Shown one piece after another: positions 1-5,794 of a DNA stretch of 10,736 bases. The first letter of the stretch is position 1. The number at the start of each line of letters is the position of its first letter. This stretch comes from Persebacter sp051008975 (GTDB taxonomy: Bacteria > Pseudomonadota > Gammaproteobacteria > Tethybacterales > Persebacteraceae), in assembly GCA_051008975.1 (NCBI GenBank), contig JBPCXA010000180.1, positions 1-10,736 on the forward strand. The letters are read 5' to 3'. Position numbers and translations under genes: made by a program. Under the pieces are notes generated by a model, which did not search any database, was not told the DNA's origin, and was given only the letters and a program-made list of their open reading frames with translations.

Positions 1-436
1 TCAGATAATAGCCGGCGCATCCCAAAAGTCCCAGTCCGACGACCAGCAGTCCGGTCACCGCGCCGCCCGAAAACGCCACCGACAACGCCGGATGCACGCC
101 GCCGCGCGCCGCCTCGGCGGTGCGGACATTGGCGCGCACCGACACGTTCATTCCGATATATCCCGCCGCCGCCGAACACAGCGCGCCCAGCGCGAAACCC
201 CACGCCGTCGTCCAGTCCAGCCCCGCGCCGATGAGCAAAAATAGGACGACGCCGACGATGCCGACGGCGCGATATTGGCGGTTCAGATACGCCTGCGCGC
301 CCTCCTGCACGGCGGCGGCGATTTTGCGCATCCGCGCGTCTCCGTCCGGCAATCCCAAAATCCACCGCACCGACCACGCGCCATAAGCAATCGCGGCGAC
401 CGCGCATCCGACGGACAAATACAGCATCAGTTCCAT
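1..436 (-). CDS. hppA: Membrane-bound ion-translocating pyrophosphatase, N-terminal part (partial)
   Basis: This is the first 145 codons of a K+-stimulated or K+-independent H+/Na+-pumping inorganic pyrophosphatase, an inner-membrane enzyme that couples PPi hydrolysis to ion export. The reading frame is open from the ATG at 436 to the window edge, about a fifth of the usual 650-700 residues. It shows a first hydrophobic helix (about residues 3-18), a second and third (about 58-90), then the family signature GYIGMNVSVRANVRTAEAA followed by a Gly-rich helix with GGAVTGLLVVGLGLLG. That Asn/Arg-containing block is highly characteristic of HppA. The start is supported by GGAGA on the minus strand at 447-443, six bases upstream of ATG. 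It is transcribed divergently from the comM unit. The catalytic DxxxD loops and the residue deciding K+ dependence lie outside the window, so ion specificity cannot be called. Confidence 0.93.
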   Translation of the reverse strand, partial: MELMLYLSVGCAVAAIAYGAWSVRWILGLPDGDARMRKIAAAVQEGAQAYLNRQYRAVGIVGVVLFLLIGAGLDWTTAWGFALGALCSAAAGYIGMNVSVRANVRTAEAARGGVHPALSVAFSGGAVTGLLVVGLGLLGCAGYYL

Positions 437-494
437 GAGTGTTCTCCGATAATTCGCGCGGCGAAAATGCGCGCGCGGCAAAGATAAAGGGCGT

Positions 495-503
495 ATTTTA
501 ACA
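495..503 (-). promoter_or_regulatory. Extended -10 promoter for hppA
   Basis: On the minus strand the sequence reads TGTTAAAAT, that is TG-n-TAAAAT, an extended -10 hexamer with five of six matches to TATAAT. It predicts transcription starting near 488 and a leader of about 50 nt before the hppA ATG. No good -35 hexamer is seen at 17 bp, which is common for extended -10 promoters. The surrounding bases are the most AT-rich part of this intergenic region. Confidence 0.5.
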
Positions 504-568
504 CAAAACATCGCCGCCGCCGAACGCCGCAACGCGCGACTGTATACCTTGTACCGCGCGCGCGGGAT

Positions 569-598
569 TTGCGCCGGACGCCGGAATCGTGTTATGAT
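569..598 (+). promoter_or_regulatory. Promoter for the small ORF-comM unit
   Basis: TTGCGC (569-574) and TATGAT (593-598) are separated by 18 bp. The -10 matches five of six consensus bases; the -35 matches only TTG strongly. Transcription would start about 6-8 bases after the -10, at or very near the ATG at 605, giving an almost leaderless transcript for the first gene. Confidence 0.45.
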
Positions 599-604
599 AC
601 GGCG

Positions 605-802
605 ATGGAAAAACCGATGAGCGCGCGGGAATTCGCCGATGACGTGCGCGTCGCGGCGAAACGGCGGCGGATATTCGGAATGGTCGGCGGCGCGAATGTC
701 GTCCCCGAAGCGGCGGCGGCGGCGCGGAAGTTTTTCGTACCGCGCCTCAAAAACAGGCGTCTCGTCGTCGGCAAAGCCGGGGGCGCGCGACCGCTGAATT
801 AA
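605..802 (+). CDS. Small basic protein of unknown function upstream of comM
   Basis: I do not recognise this 65-residue ORF. The predicted protein is strongly basic (AKRRRIF, PRLKNRRLVVGKAGGARPLN) with an Ala run in the middle, and has no signal peptide or membrane segment. Codon choice matches the neighbouring genes, which argues for real coding. The ATG at 605 lies at the predicted transcription start, so translation would be leaderless; an alternative is ATG 617 with GAAAAA upstream. The frame also extends back to a TTG at 569, but that codon lies in the predicted -35. In many gammaproteobacteria a short gene, ubiK/yqiC, sits just before comM, but this protein lacks its coiled-coil and LVTREEFD-like motif. 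A non-coding RNA is an alternative. Confidence 0.4.
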   Translation: MEKPMSAREFADDVRVAAKRRRIFGMVGGANVVPEAAAAARKFFVPRLKNRRLVVGKAGGARPLN

Positions 803-819
803 ACGCCGCGCCGGCGTTT
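801..819 (+). repeat. Perfect hairpin between small ORF and comM
   Basis: AAACGCCG (801-808) pairs perfectly with CGGCGTTT (812-819) around a three-base loop. It overlaps the TAA stop codon of the small ORF and ends nine bases before the comM ATG. No T-run follows on the plus strand, so it is not a canonical terminator; it could attenuate or occlude comM translation initiation, where no Shine-Dalgarno sequence is visible. Confidence 0.55.
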
Positions 820-828
820 CCCTTCGTT

Positions 829-2337
829 ATGGCATTGGCGATTTTGCACAGTCGCGCGCTGACCGGCGTATATGCGGCGGACGTGACGGTGGAGGTGCAT
901 CTTTCCGGCGGTCTGCCGCAATTTAACATCGTTGGGCTGCCCGACACCGAGGTGAAGGAGGCGCGCGACCGGGTGCGCGCCGCGATTCTCAATTCCAACT
1001 TTTCGTTTCCGGCGCGCCGCATTACGATTAATCTCGCCCCCGCCGACATGCCGAAAGAAGGCGGACGCTACGATTTGCCGATTGCGCTCGGCATTTTGGC
1101 GGCGTCCGGGCAAATTCCGGGCGATATGCTCAATCAGTTTGAATTCGCCGGGGAACTCGCGCTGGACGGCGGACTTCGTTCGTGCGGCAGCGCGCTGCCG
1201 ATTACGCTGGCGGCGATGCGCGATTCGCGGGCGGCGGTGATGCCGCCGGAAGATTCCGCGGTCGGCGCGTTGGCGGCGGGCGCGATCGTGCATTCGGCGA
1301 CTTCGCTACTGCAGGCGTGCGCGCATTTGTCCGGGCGCGAACAATTGCCGCGGGCGACGCCGATGGAAATCGCGTCCGCTTCGGACGCGCCGTGCATCAG
1401 CGACGTGAAGGGGCAGTTGAAGGCGAAGCGGGCGCTGGAAATCGCCGCCGCCGGCGGCCACAGCGTACTGATGATGGGTCCGCCCGGCTGCGGAAAATCC
1501 ATGTTGGCGGCGCGATTGTGCGGTTTGATGCCGATTCTCACGGAGGAGGAGGCGTTGGAATCGGCGGCGGTGCGCTCGCTGTCGGGGGGCGATTTTATCG
1601 CGCGCGAGTGGCGACGCCGTCCGTTTCGCTCGCCGCATCATTCGGCGTCGGCGCCGGCGTTGATCGGCGGCGGCAGCCGCCCGAAGCCCGGCGAAATTTC
1701 TTTGTCGCACCACGGCGTTTTGTTTTTGGACGAACTTCCGGAGTTTGACCGGCAGGTGCTGGAAGTGCTGCGCGAGCCGATGGAATCGGGGAAGGTGACG
1801 GTGTCGCGCGCCGCGCGCAAGGCCGATTTTCCCGCGGCGTTTCAGATGATCGCGGCGATGAATCCGTGTCCGTGCGGATACAACGCGCATCCGCGCAAGG
1901 AGTGCCGCTGTACGCCGAATCAGATCGCTCGCTATCGCGCGCGCATTTCCGGCCCGCTTTTGGACCGGATAGACATGCACATAGAAGTGGATCCGCTTTC
2001 GCAGGAGGAAATTTCCGGACGGGCGGAGGGCGAGACCAGCGGCGCGATGCGCGGACGGGTGCAGCAGGCGCGCAATTTCCAGCGGGCGCGGCAGAACGCG
2101 CTGAATGCGCGGCTGTCCGCCGCCGACGTGGATGTATATTGCATTCCGGACGAAAACGCGCGGACTTTCGCGCGCCGCGCGCTTGACCAACTCGGTCTGT
2201 CGGCGCGCGGGTATCACCGCATCTTAAAAGTCGCGCGCACCATCGCCGACTTGGCGCAAAACGAGGACATCACCGCGAAACATTTCGGCGAGGCGATTCA
2301 ATACCGCCGCGTGGCGTTCGAGAATTTTGCGGTGTAG
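829..2337 (+). CDS. comM: YifB/ComM family Mg-chelatase-like AAA+ ATPase
   Basis: A 502-residue, full-length ComM/YifB protein. Members are hexameric AAA+ helicases; in Vibrio, Haemophilus and Acinetobacter ComM promotes branch migration during natural transformation. The start MALAILHSRALTGVYAADV matches the family N-terminus, so ATG 829 is chosen despite a poor ribosome-binding site. Domains in order: ChlI/S5-like fold (about 1-165, with the typical GLPQFNIVGLPDTEVKEARD block); AAA+ core (about 190-395) with Walker A GPPGCGKS at 217-224 and Walker B LFLDE at 298-302; a cysteine cluster CPCG...CRC (C347, C349, C359, C361) typical of the family; and the Mg_chelatase C-terminal domain (about 405-500) with RGYHRILKVARTIADL. 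All key motifs are intact. It probably shares a transcript with the small upstream ORF, and a repeat-borne hairpin with T-run follows the stop codon. Confidence 0.96.
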   Translation: MALAILHSRALTGVYAADVTVEVHLSGGLPQFNIVGLPDTEVKEARDRVRAAILNSNFSFPARRITINLAPADMPKEGGRYDLPIALGILAASGQIPGDMLNQFEFAGELALDGGLRSCGSALPITLAAMRDSRAAVMPPEDSAVGALAAGAIVHSATSLLQACAHLSGREQLPRATPMEIASASDAPCISDVKGQLKAKRALEIAAAGGHSVLMMGPPGCGKSMLAARLCGLMPILTEEEALESAAVRSLSGGDFIAREWRRRPFRSPHHSASAPALIGGGSRPKPGEISLSHHGVLFLDELPEFDRQVLEVLREPMESGKVTVSRAARKADFPAAFQMIAAMNPCPCGYNAHPRKECRCTPNQIARYRARISGPLLDRIDMHIEVDPLSQEEISGRAEGETSGAMRGRVQQARNFQRARQNALNARLSAADVDVYCIPDENARTFARRALDQLGLSARGYHRILKVARTIADLAQNEDITAKHFGEAIQYRRVAFENFAV

Positions 2338-2357
2338 CCGCCGCCGTAGGCGCAAAT

Positions 2358-2387
2358 TTCCCGCTTTCGCGGGAATGGCGGTTTTTT
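2358..2387 (+). terminator. Repeat-borne Rho-independent terminator after comM
   Basis: TTCCCGC (2358-2364) pairs with GCGGGAA (2369-2375) around TTTC. A short GC segment (TGGCGG) and six T (2382-2387) follow. It starts 20 bases after the comM stop. An outer pairing of CCGCC near 2338-2345 with GGCGG at 2377-2381 would bring the stem next to the T-run. Confidence 0.55.
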
Positions 2388-2435
2388 ATATTTTCGGATA
2401 CCGCCAAATTCGGTATTGTCCGCAAAGACAAAAAG
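2382..2435 (+). repeat. Core repeat A, copy 1
   Basis: About 54 bp running from the T-run through TATATTTTCGGATACCG to CGCAAAGACAAAAAG. It occurs three times in the window (also 4161-4215 plus and 6754-6806 minus). Copies 1 and 2 differ by one base (G for A at 2428) and one T in the leading run; copies 2 and 3 are identical over 53 bases. It contains an imperfect hairpin, CGGATACCG paired with CGGTATTGTCCG around CCAAATT. Confidence 0.9.
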
Positions 2436-2560
2436 AACCCGCCATTCCGGCGAAAGCCGGAATCTCTTTGTCCGCGCCGAAGGCGCAAATTTCCCGCCGC
2501 CCTCTTTTTTTATTCCCGCGAAATCAAGGAAAAGAGACCGTCCCATTCCTGCGAATGGCA

Positions 2561-2647
2561 GGAATCTCCGCCGCCGCAAAGCGGCGGGAAATTGTACAAT
2601 TGCCGCCTTCGGCGTGGAGATTCCTGCCTTCGCAGGAATGGGACGGG
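2561..2647 (+). repeat. Repeat unit B, copy 1
   Basis: A second spacer unit between 20-bp palindromes. It holds a GC hairpin (CCGCCGC AAA GCGGCGG, 2571-2587), the perfect palindrome AATTGTACAATT (2590-2601), GCCTTCGGC, and a terminal palindrome ATTCCTGC/GCAGGAAT (2620-2639) followed by GGGACGGGGG. A homologous inverted copy lies at 6604-6701, where the central palindrome carries an insertion that turns it into a loop. Confidence 0.8.
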
Positions 2648-2686
2648 GGTGAACGCGGAAATGGCATATTTAGCGAAGATTCCGCA

Positions 2687-2760
2687 AAAAATTCGCCTTC
2701 GAAAAAAATTCGCAAAAAAAGTTGAAAACGCGGATTTTTTACATCGTTCTCTGATACAAT
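2687..2760 (+). promoter_or_regulatory. A-tract and extended -10 promoter of the phase-variable gene
   Basis: TGATACAAT (2752-2760) is an extended -10 element: TG, one base, then TACAAT with five of six consensus matches. No -35 fits at 16-18 bp; TTGAAA at 2722-2727 is too far (27 bp). Upstream, two copies of AAAAAATTCGC (about 2686-2696 and 2703-2713) and AAAAAAA (2714-2720) form a phased A-tract that could act as an UP element or bend DNA. The predicted leader is about 30 nt and carries AAAGGAG (2779-2785), nine bases before ATG 2795. Confidence 0.5.
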
Positions 2761-2794
2761 CAAATTTTTATTGCCATTAAAGGAGCGTCCCACG

Positions 2795-4106
2795 ATGAAA
2801 ACTGCTGCCCCCCCCCCCCCCTTGTGACTCGTTAATTTTACGGATTTTTCGCGCCTTCGTCGTGCTGTTTGCGACGGCGTTTGCGATGACGGCGGCGAAC
2901 GCGCAGGAAGCCGAGGCGCAGGTGTATACGGAGCCCACCGCCACTTTTGTCGCAGGAGGCAATACGGTGGATTTGAGCGACCCGCTTACGACAGTTGTCT
3001 CCGATATTATCGGTGCTGGTCGCAGCGGGGTCTTGTTAGGGCTTTATGTCTCATTGTTGTCTCCCGCAAGCGGCGGCACGTCGCCGGACAATACGATACC
3101 TGCGGACAATTTGCCGACTTTCGGCGGCGTGGCGGTGAAACGCGGTGATGTATTAAAAATCACCGACTTAGGAGGCGCTCTGGCGGCTCCGGTTACCGTC
3201 CGTGTGTATGAAAACGCCGGGGTTTTAGTGCTGGCCGACGGCGAGGAACCGGTGACGCGCAAAACCTCCTCTAATTTGGACGGGGCGGCGGGCGAATTCT
3301 TTTTGCTCACGACCGGCGATGTTTGGACAATGACGAATGTCGCCGTTGCCGGTACGCAGGAATATGTCGCTCCGATGTGCGACCCGGACGGACTTACGCC
3401 GGACTTGTCCGCCAACGGTGCAATTTGCGAAGCCGCCCCCGCACCGCCGACCGACCCGACTCCGCCCGACCCCAATCCCAACCCCGACCCGGGCACCGAC
3501 CCGACTCCGCCCGCCAATAACAGCGGCGGCGGCGTTGTCGCCGAGCGTGATGACGGCGGCGAAACGGCGGCGTTTATCGGCGGCGGAATGCTTGCGGTCG
3601 GACTCGCTTCCTACTTTTTGTGGGACGGGAATCTGTTGGCGTTCACCTTTTCGCCCGATTACGGCTACGCCATCACCGAAAGCGGCTACGCGTACAATGT
3701 CGGCGGGCGTTTGGATTTTCGCCAGGGCGATTTTCATTCGTATTACGCCGTTGGACAGGCGAATTCCGACGGCAAATTCGGCGATTTCCGCTACGAAAGC
3801 GGCGGCGAATACATCGCCGATTTGTGGACTGCGGCGTTTTCCGAAACCGTGCAGGGCGAAACCGCCGATTACGATTTTTCCCTGTCGGCGGATTACAAAG
3901 GCGGAATTTGGCGGTTGTCGCCGACGTACCGTTTGCATTCGCATTTTGATGAAGAGGAATTCCAAACGGCGAATTCGCTGAATTTGGAGGGCGTTCTCCG
4001 CTATAATCGCTGGACGATTTCGCCGTCTGCGGGATTTAATTGGGAATCGGCGGACGAGTTCGGCGACAACGCCAAATTTGGTTTGTCGGCGGTGCGGCGG
4101 TTTTAA
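2795..4106 (+). CDS. Phase-variable secreted/outer-membrane beta-barrel-like protein (OFF as sequenced)
   Basis: I do not recognise the family. ATG 2795 has a strong AAAGGAG, but reading through the 14-C run meets TGA at 2825 after ten codons. With 13 C the frame joins the long ORF and gives 436 residues. Those begin MKTAAPPPPC, continue into a basic-then-hydrophobic signal (IFRAFVVLFATAFAMTAANA), and have a predicted cleavage ANA|Q after residue 36. Then follow a globular Thr/Val/Gly-rich region (about 37-210), a Pro/Asp linker (about 213-243, repeated TDPTPP), a hydrophobic Gly-rich stretch (AAFIGGGMLAVGLASYFLW, about 258-277), and about 155 residues of alternating aromatic/polar strands (YYAVGQA, YDFSLSADY, WTISPSAGFNW) ending in Phe, the beta-barrel assembly signal. 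This suggests an outer-membrane protein with an exposed N-terminal domain. A GTG at 2862 could start an alternative form but lacks a ribosome-binding site. Part of the N-terminal coding region (about 2990-3200) uses more TTA/CTT/TCT codons than its neighbours. Confidence 0.75.
2808..2821 (+). repeat. Poly-C tract (14 C), phase-variation switch
   Basis: Fourteen consecutive C, starting five codons into the reading frame. Tract lengths of 10, 13 or 16 put ATG 2795 in frame with the signal peptide and mature protein; 14 stops at TGA 2825 and 12 or 15 stop at TAA 2832-2834. Homopolymers of this length are prone to slipped-strand mispairing, and are also prone to sequencing error. Confidence 0.92.
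3450..3513 (+). repeat. 19-bp in-frame direct repeat in the Pro/Asp linker
   Basis: ACCGACCCGACTCCGCCCG occurs at 3450-3468 and 3495-3513. The repeats are 45 bases apart, exactly 15 codons, so recombination between them would shorten or lengthen the linker without breaking the frame. Both encode TDPTPP. Confidence 0.8.
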
Positions 4107-4135
4107 GGGGGAGATTCCTGCTACGCAGGAATGAG

Positions 4136-4167
4136 ATTCCGGCTTTCGCCGGAATGGTGGTTTTTTT
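4136..4167 (+). terminator. Repeat-borne terminator after the phase-variable gene
   Basis: Perfect stem ATTCCGGC/GCCGGAAT (4136-4155) with a TTTC loop, then GGTGG and seven T (4161-4167). It lies 30 bases past the stop codon of the upstream gene and looks like a strong intrinsic terminator formed by a palindrome plus the start of core A. Confidence 0.6.
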
Positions 4168-4215
4168 ATATTTTCGGATACCGCCAAATTCGGTATTGTC
4201 CGCAAAAACAAAAAG
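4161..4215 (+). repeat. Core repeat A, copy 2
   Basis: Same orientation as copy 1 and about 1.78 kb from it, with the phase-variable gene lying between. It differs from copy 1 by one substitution and one T, and is followed after six bases by the same ATTCCGGC palindrome. Confidence 0.9.
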
Positions 4216-4360
4216 CGCCGCCATTCCGGCGAAAGCCGGAATCTCTTTTTTCACTTTGATTTTTCGCTTTAACCACCCGTTCCATTCCTGCTTTCGCAGG
4301 AATGGGATGGGGAGAGAATGGGACGGCGAGAATTCCGTCCCGGCGTTTTTGCGCGCGTTT

Positions 4361-5065
4361 TTATTGCGCCGCCGCGTTTAGCAGATTTTTTAGACGGTCG
4401 GCGTTGATCGCGCCCGGCACCGTGCGGTCGCCGATGATTAAGAACGGCGTTCCGCGCACTTCCAGCATCGCCGCCAGACGGCGGTTTTTTTGCAGGGCGG
4501 CGCTGATTTTCGGGTTTTCGGAATCCCGCTGCAGGCGGTCAAAATCGAGATGCGCCGCCGCCGCCGCTTCTTCCAGCCCGTCTTCGGTCAGCCGTCCGCC
4601 GCGTTCCATCAGCGCGATATGGAAGGCGTCGTAGCCGTTCTGGTCGCGCGCCGCCAGGGCGTAGCGCGCCGCCTTCACCGACAATTCGCCCAGCACCGGA
4701 AACTCCACGACTTTTATCCGCGCGTTTTCGGCGCGCAGAACCTTGAACATTTTTTTGCAGAAGCCGCACTGGTAATCGGAAAATTCCACGATTGTCGCGC
4801 CGTCCGCCGCGCCGAACGCGGGAAGGGAATCGTCGCCGTGCAGCATCGCGATCGCGCGCCGCTTGATGTCCGCGCCGATTTGCGCGCGCGCCGCCCGCAA
4901 AGATTCGGCGTCCGGAAACGCCGCGAACAATTCCCGCAAGGCGTCCCGCTGCCGCGGCGAGAACTCGCTCGCCGAACTTTGCGCGAACGCCGGCGCGCAA
5001 AACGCCGCCGCCGCCGCGAAACAAATTATATTTTTGCGAAGAAACATGACCGCATTATCGCACAT
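4361..5065 (-). CDS. Secreted DsbA-family thiol oxidoreductase (ScsC/Com1-like)
   Basis: A 234-residue periplasmic thioredoxin-fold protein. A signal peptide (KNIICFAAAAAFCAPAFA|Q, cleavage about residue 28) is followed by a short charged helical region (about 34-75) like the N-terminal dimer/trimerisation segment of ScsC-type proteins. The DsbA-like domain then has the catalytic CGFC (C100-C103, in FSDYQCGFCKKM) and the cis-proline loop RGTPFLI (P207). Such proteins introduce or shuffle disulfides in exported proteins. ATG 5065 is preferred because AAGG lies five bases upstream; ATG 5047 would give a more ordinary signal peptide and is possible. It starts 27 bases after the permease gene on the same strand, so it probably belongs to that transcript. 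Oxidase versus isomerase activity cannot be told from sequence. Confidence 0.88.
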   Translation of the reverse strand: MCDNAVMFLRKNIICFAAAAAFCAPAFAQSSASEFSPRQRDALRELFAAFPDAESLRAARAQIGADIKRRAIAMLHGDDSLPAFGAADGATIVEFSDYQCGFCKKMFKVLRAENARIKVVEFPVLGELSVKAARYALAARDQNGYDAFHIALMERGGRLTEDGLEEAAAAAHLDFDRLQRDSENPKISAALQKNRRLAAMLEVRGTPFLIIGDRTVPGAINADRLKNLLNAAAQ

Positions 5066-5092
5066 TGTCGCCTTAATAAAAAATCGTTTTGT

Positions 5093-5794
5093 TCATACCG
5101 CCGCCGGACGCAAATGCGCCAGCATCCGCCGTTCGGCGAGTTTGACCGCCGCCGCCAGCAGCGCGGTCGTCGCCATATACAGCGCGACGGCGACGAAATA
5201 GGATTCGCCGAACGCGAAAGTGCCGCGCGCCGCCACCCGCGCCGCGCCGGTCAAGTCCAAAATCGTCACCACGCTCGCCAGCGAAGTGCCGTGCATTAAA
5301 AAAATCATCTCGTTGCCGTACGCCGGCAACGCCCGCCGGAACGCGGACGGCGCGGCGATGCGCGTAAAAATTTGCATTCCGCCCATGCCGAAACTTTTCG
5401 CCGCCTCCGCTTCGCCGGGCGGGGCGTTCTTTAATGCGCCGCCGAAAATTTCGGCGGAATAGGCGGCGGTGTTCAGCGAAAACGCCAGCAGCGCGCACCA
5501 ATACGGCTCCCGCAAAAGCGGCCACAGCGCGCTTTCGCGCACCGCCGCGAATTGTCCGAGACCGAAATACACCAGAAATAATTGCACCAGCAGCGGCGTG
5601 CCGGTCATCACATATACGAAACCGCGCGCCGGAATTCTCGCCGTCCGCCGCCGCGAATGCAGCGCCGCCGCCAGCGGCCACGCCAGAATAAATCCCGCCG
5701 CCAAAGACAGCGCGGTCAGTTCCAAAGTCAGCGCGAGTCCCTGCAAATACAGCGTTCCGTATTTTTGCAGCACGACGGCGAAGTTTTCAATCAT
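5093..5794 (-). CDS. Polar amino-acid-type ABC transporter permease (HisM/ArtM-like)
   Basis: A 233-residue inner-membrane permease of the HisM/ArtM family, the second half of a heterodimeric channel for import of polar amino acids or related solutes. It has about five membrane segments, the family signature GTPLLVQLFLVYFG at 65-78, and the cytoplasmic EAA loop GEAEAAKSFGM...AAPSAFRRALP (about 127-157), which docks onto the ATPase. Its ATG overlaps the TGA of the upstream permease (ATGA, 5791-5794), indicating translational coupling. No ATP-binding subunit or substrate-binding protein is encoded in the window. Substrate is unknown; arginine, histidine, glutamine and cystine systems all use such permeases. 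Confidence 0.93.
   Translation of the reverse strand: MIENFAVVLQKYGTLYLQGLALTLELTALSLAAGFILAWPLAAALHSRRRTARIPARGFVYVMTGTPLLVQLFLVYFGLGQFAAVRESALWPLLREPYWCALLAFSLNTAAYSAEIFGGALKNAPPGEAEAAKSFGMGGMQIFTRIAAPSAFRRALPAYGNEMIFLMHGTSLASVVTILDLTGAARVAARGTFAFGESYFVAVALYMATTALLAAAVKLAERRMLAHLRPAAV

Larger units (their letters stand above)
2348..2647 (+). repeat. Intergenic repeat mosaic 1 (dRS3/NIME-like array)
   Basis: The 457 bp between comM and the next gene contain no credible gene and are mostly repeats. Palindromes of the form ATTCC(G/T)GC-NNNN-GC(M)GGAAT lie at 2444-2463, 2545-2565 and 2620-2639, with a CCC variant at 2358-2375 and a left half-site at 2512-2519. Between them sit a conserved core (2382-2435) and a second unit (2561-2647). 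The 17-base string AGGCGCAAATTTCCCGC occurs at 2348-2364 and again at 2481-2497. The architecture, 20-bp palindromes alternating with longer spacer repeats, resembles neisserial dRS3 plus RS elements (NIMEs), but the core sequences are not ones I recognise. Confidence 0.85.
4114..4309 (+). repeat. Intergenic repeat mosaic 2
   Basis: Fills most of the 254-bp gap between the phase-variable gene and the convergent DsbA-like gene; no gene is seen. Palindromes lie at 4114-4132 (ATTCCTGC/GCAGGAAT), 4136-4155 and 4223-4242 (both ATTCCGGC/GCCGGAAT) and 4284-4303 (ATTCCTGC/GCAGGAAT), the last followed by GGGATGGGG, the same end as unit B. Core A lies at 4161-4215. Unit B's interior is missing, so this is a shorter version of mosaics 1 and 3. 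A separate inverted repeat GGGACGG/CCGTCCC spans 4320-4341. Confidence 0.85.

Noticed and set aside
605..802. Small ORF as ubiK/yqiC
   Set aside because: Position before comM fits, but length, the lack of a C-terminal coiled coil and the absence of the LVTREEFD-type motif do not.
799..2217. Long open frames antisense or out of frame to comM
   Set aside because: They arise from GC-rich codon bias opposite a well-supported gene and have Arg-rich, family-less translations.
2348..2647. CRISPR-like array of repeats
   Set aside because: The repeats are short palindromes with irregular spacing and the spacers are themselves repeated; no cas genes are nearby.
2327..2793. Open reading frames on both strands across the repeat mosaic
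   Set aside because: They are built from repeats, such as translated palindromes reading PAFAGM or RHSGESRN, and overlap comM or lack ribosome-binding sites; not credible genes.
2862..4106. GTG 2862 as the real start of the exported protein
   Set aside because: No ribosome-binding site, and it would remove the basic part of the signal peptide. The upstream ATG with AAAGGAG and the poly-C switch explain the data better.
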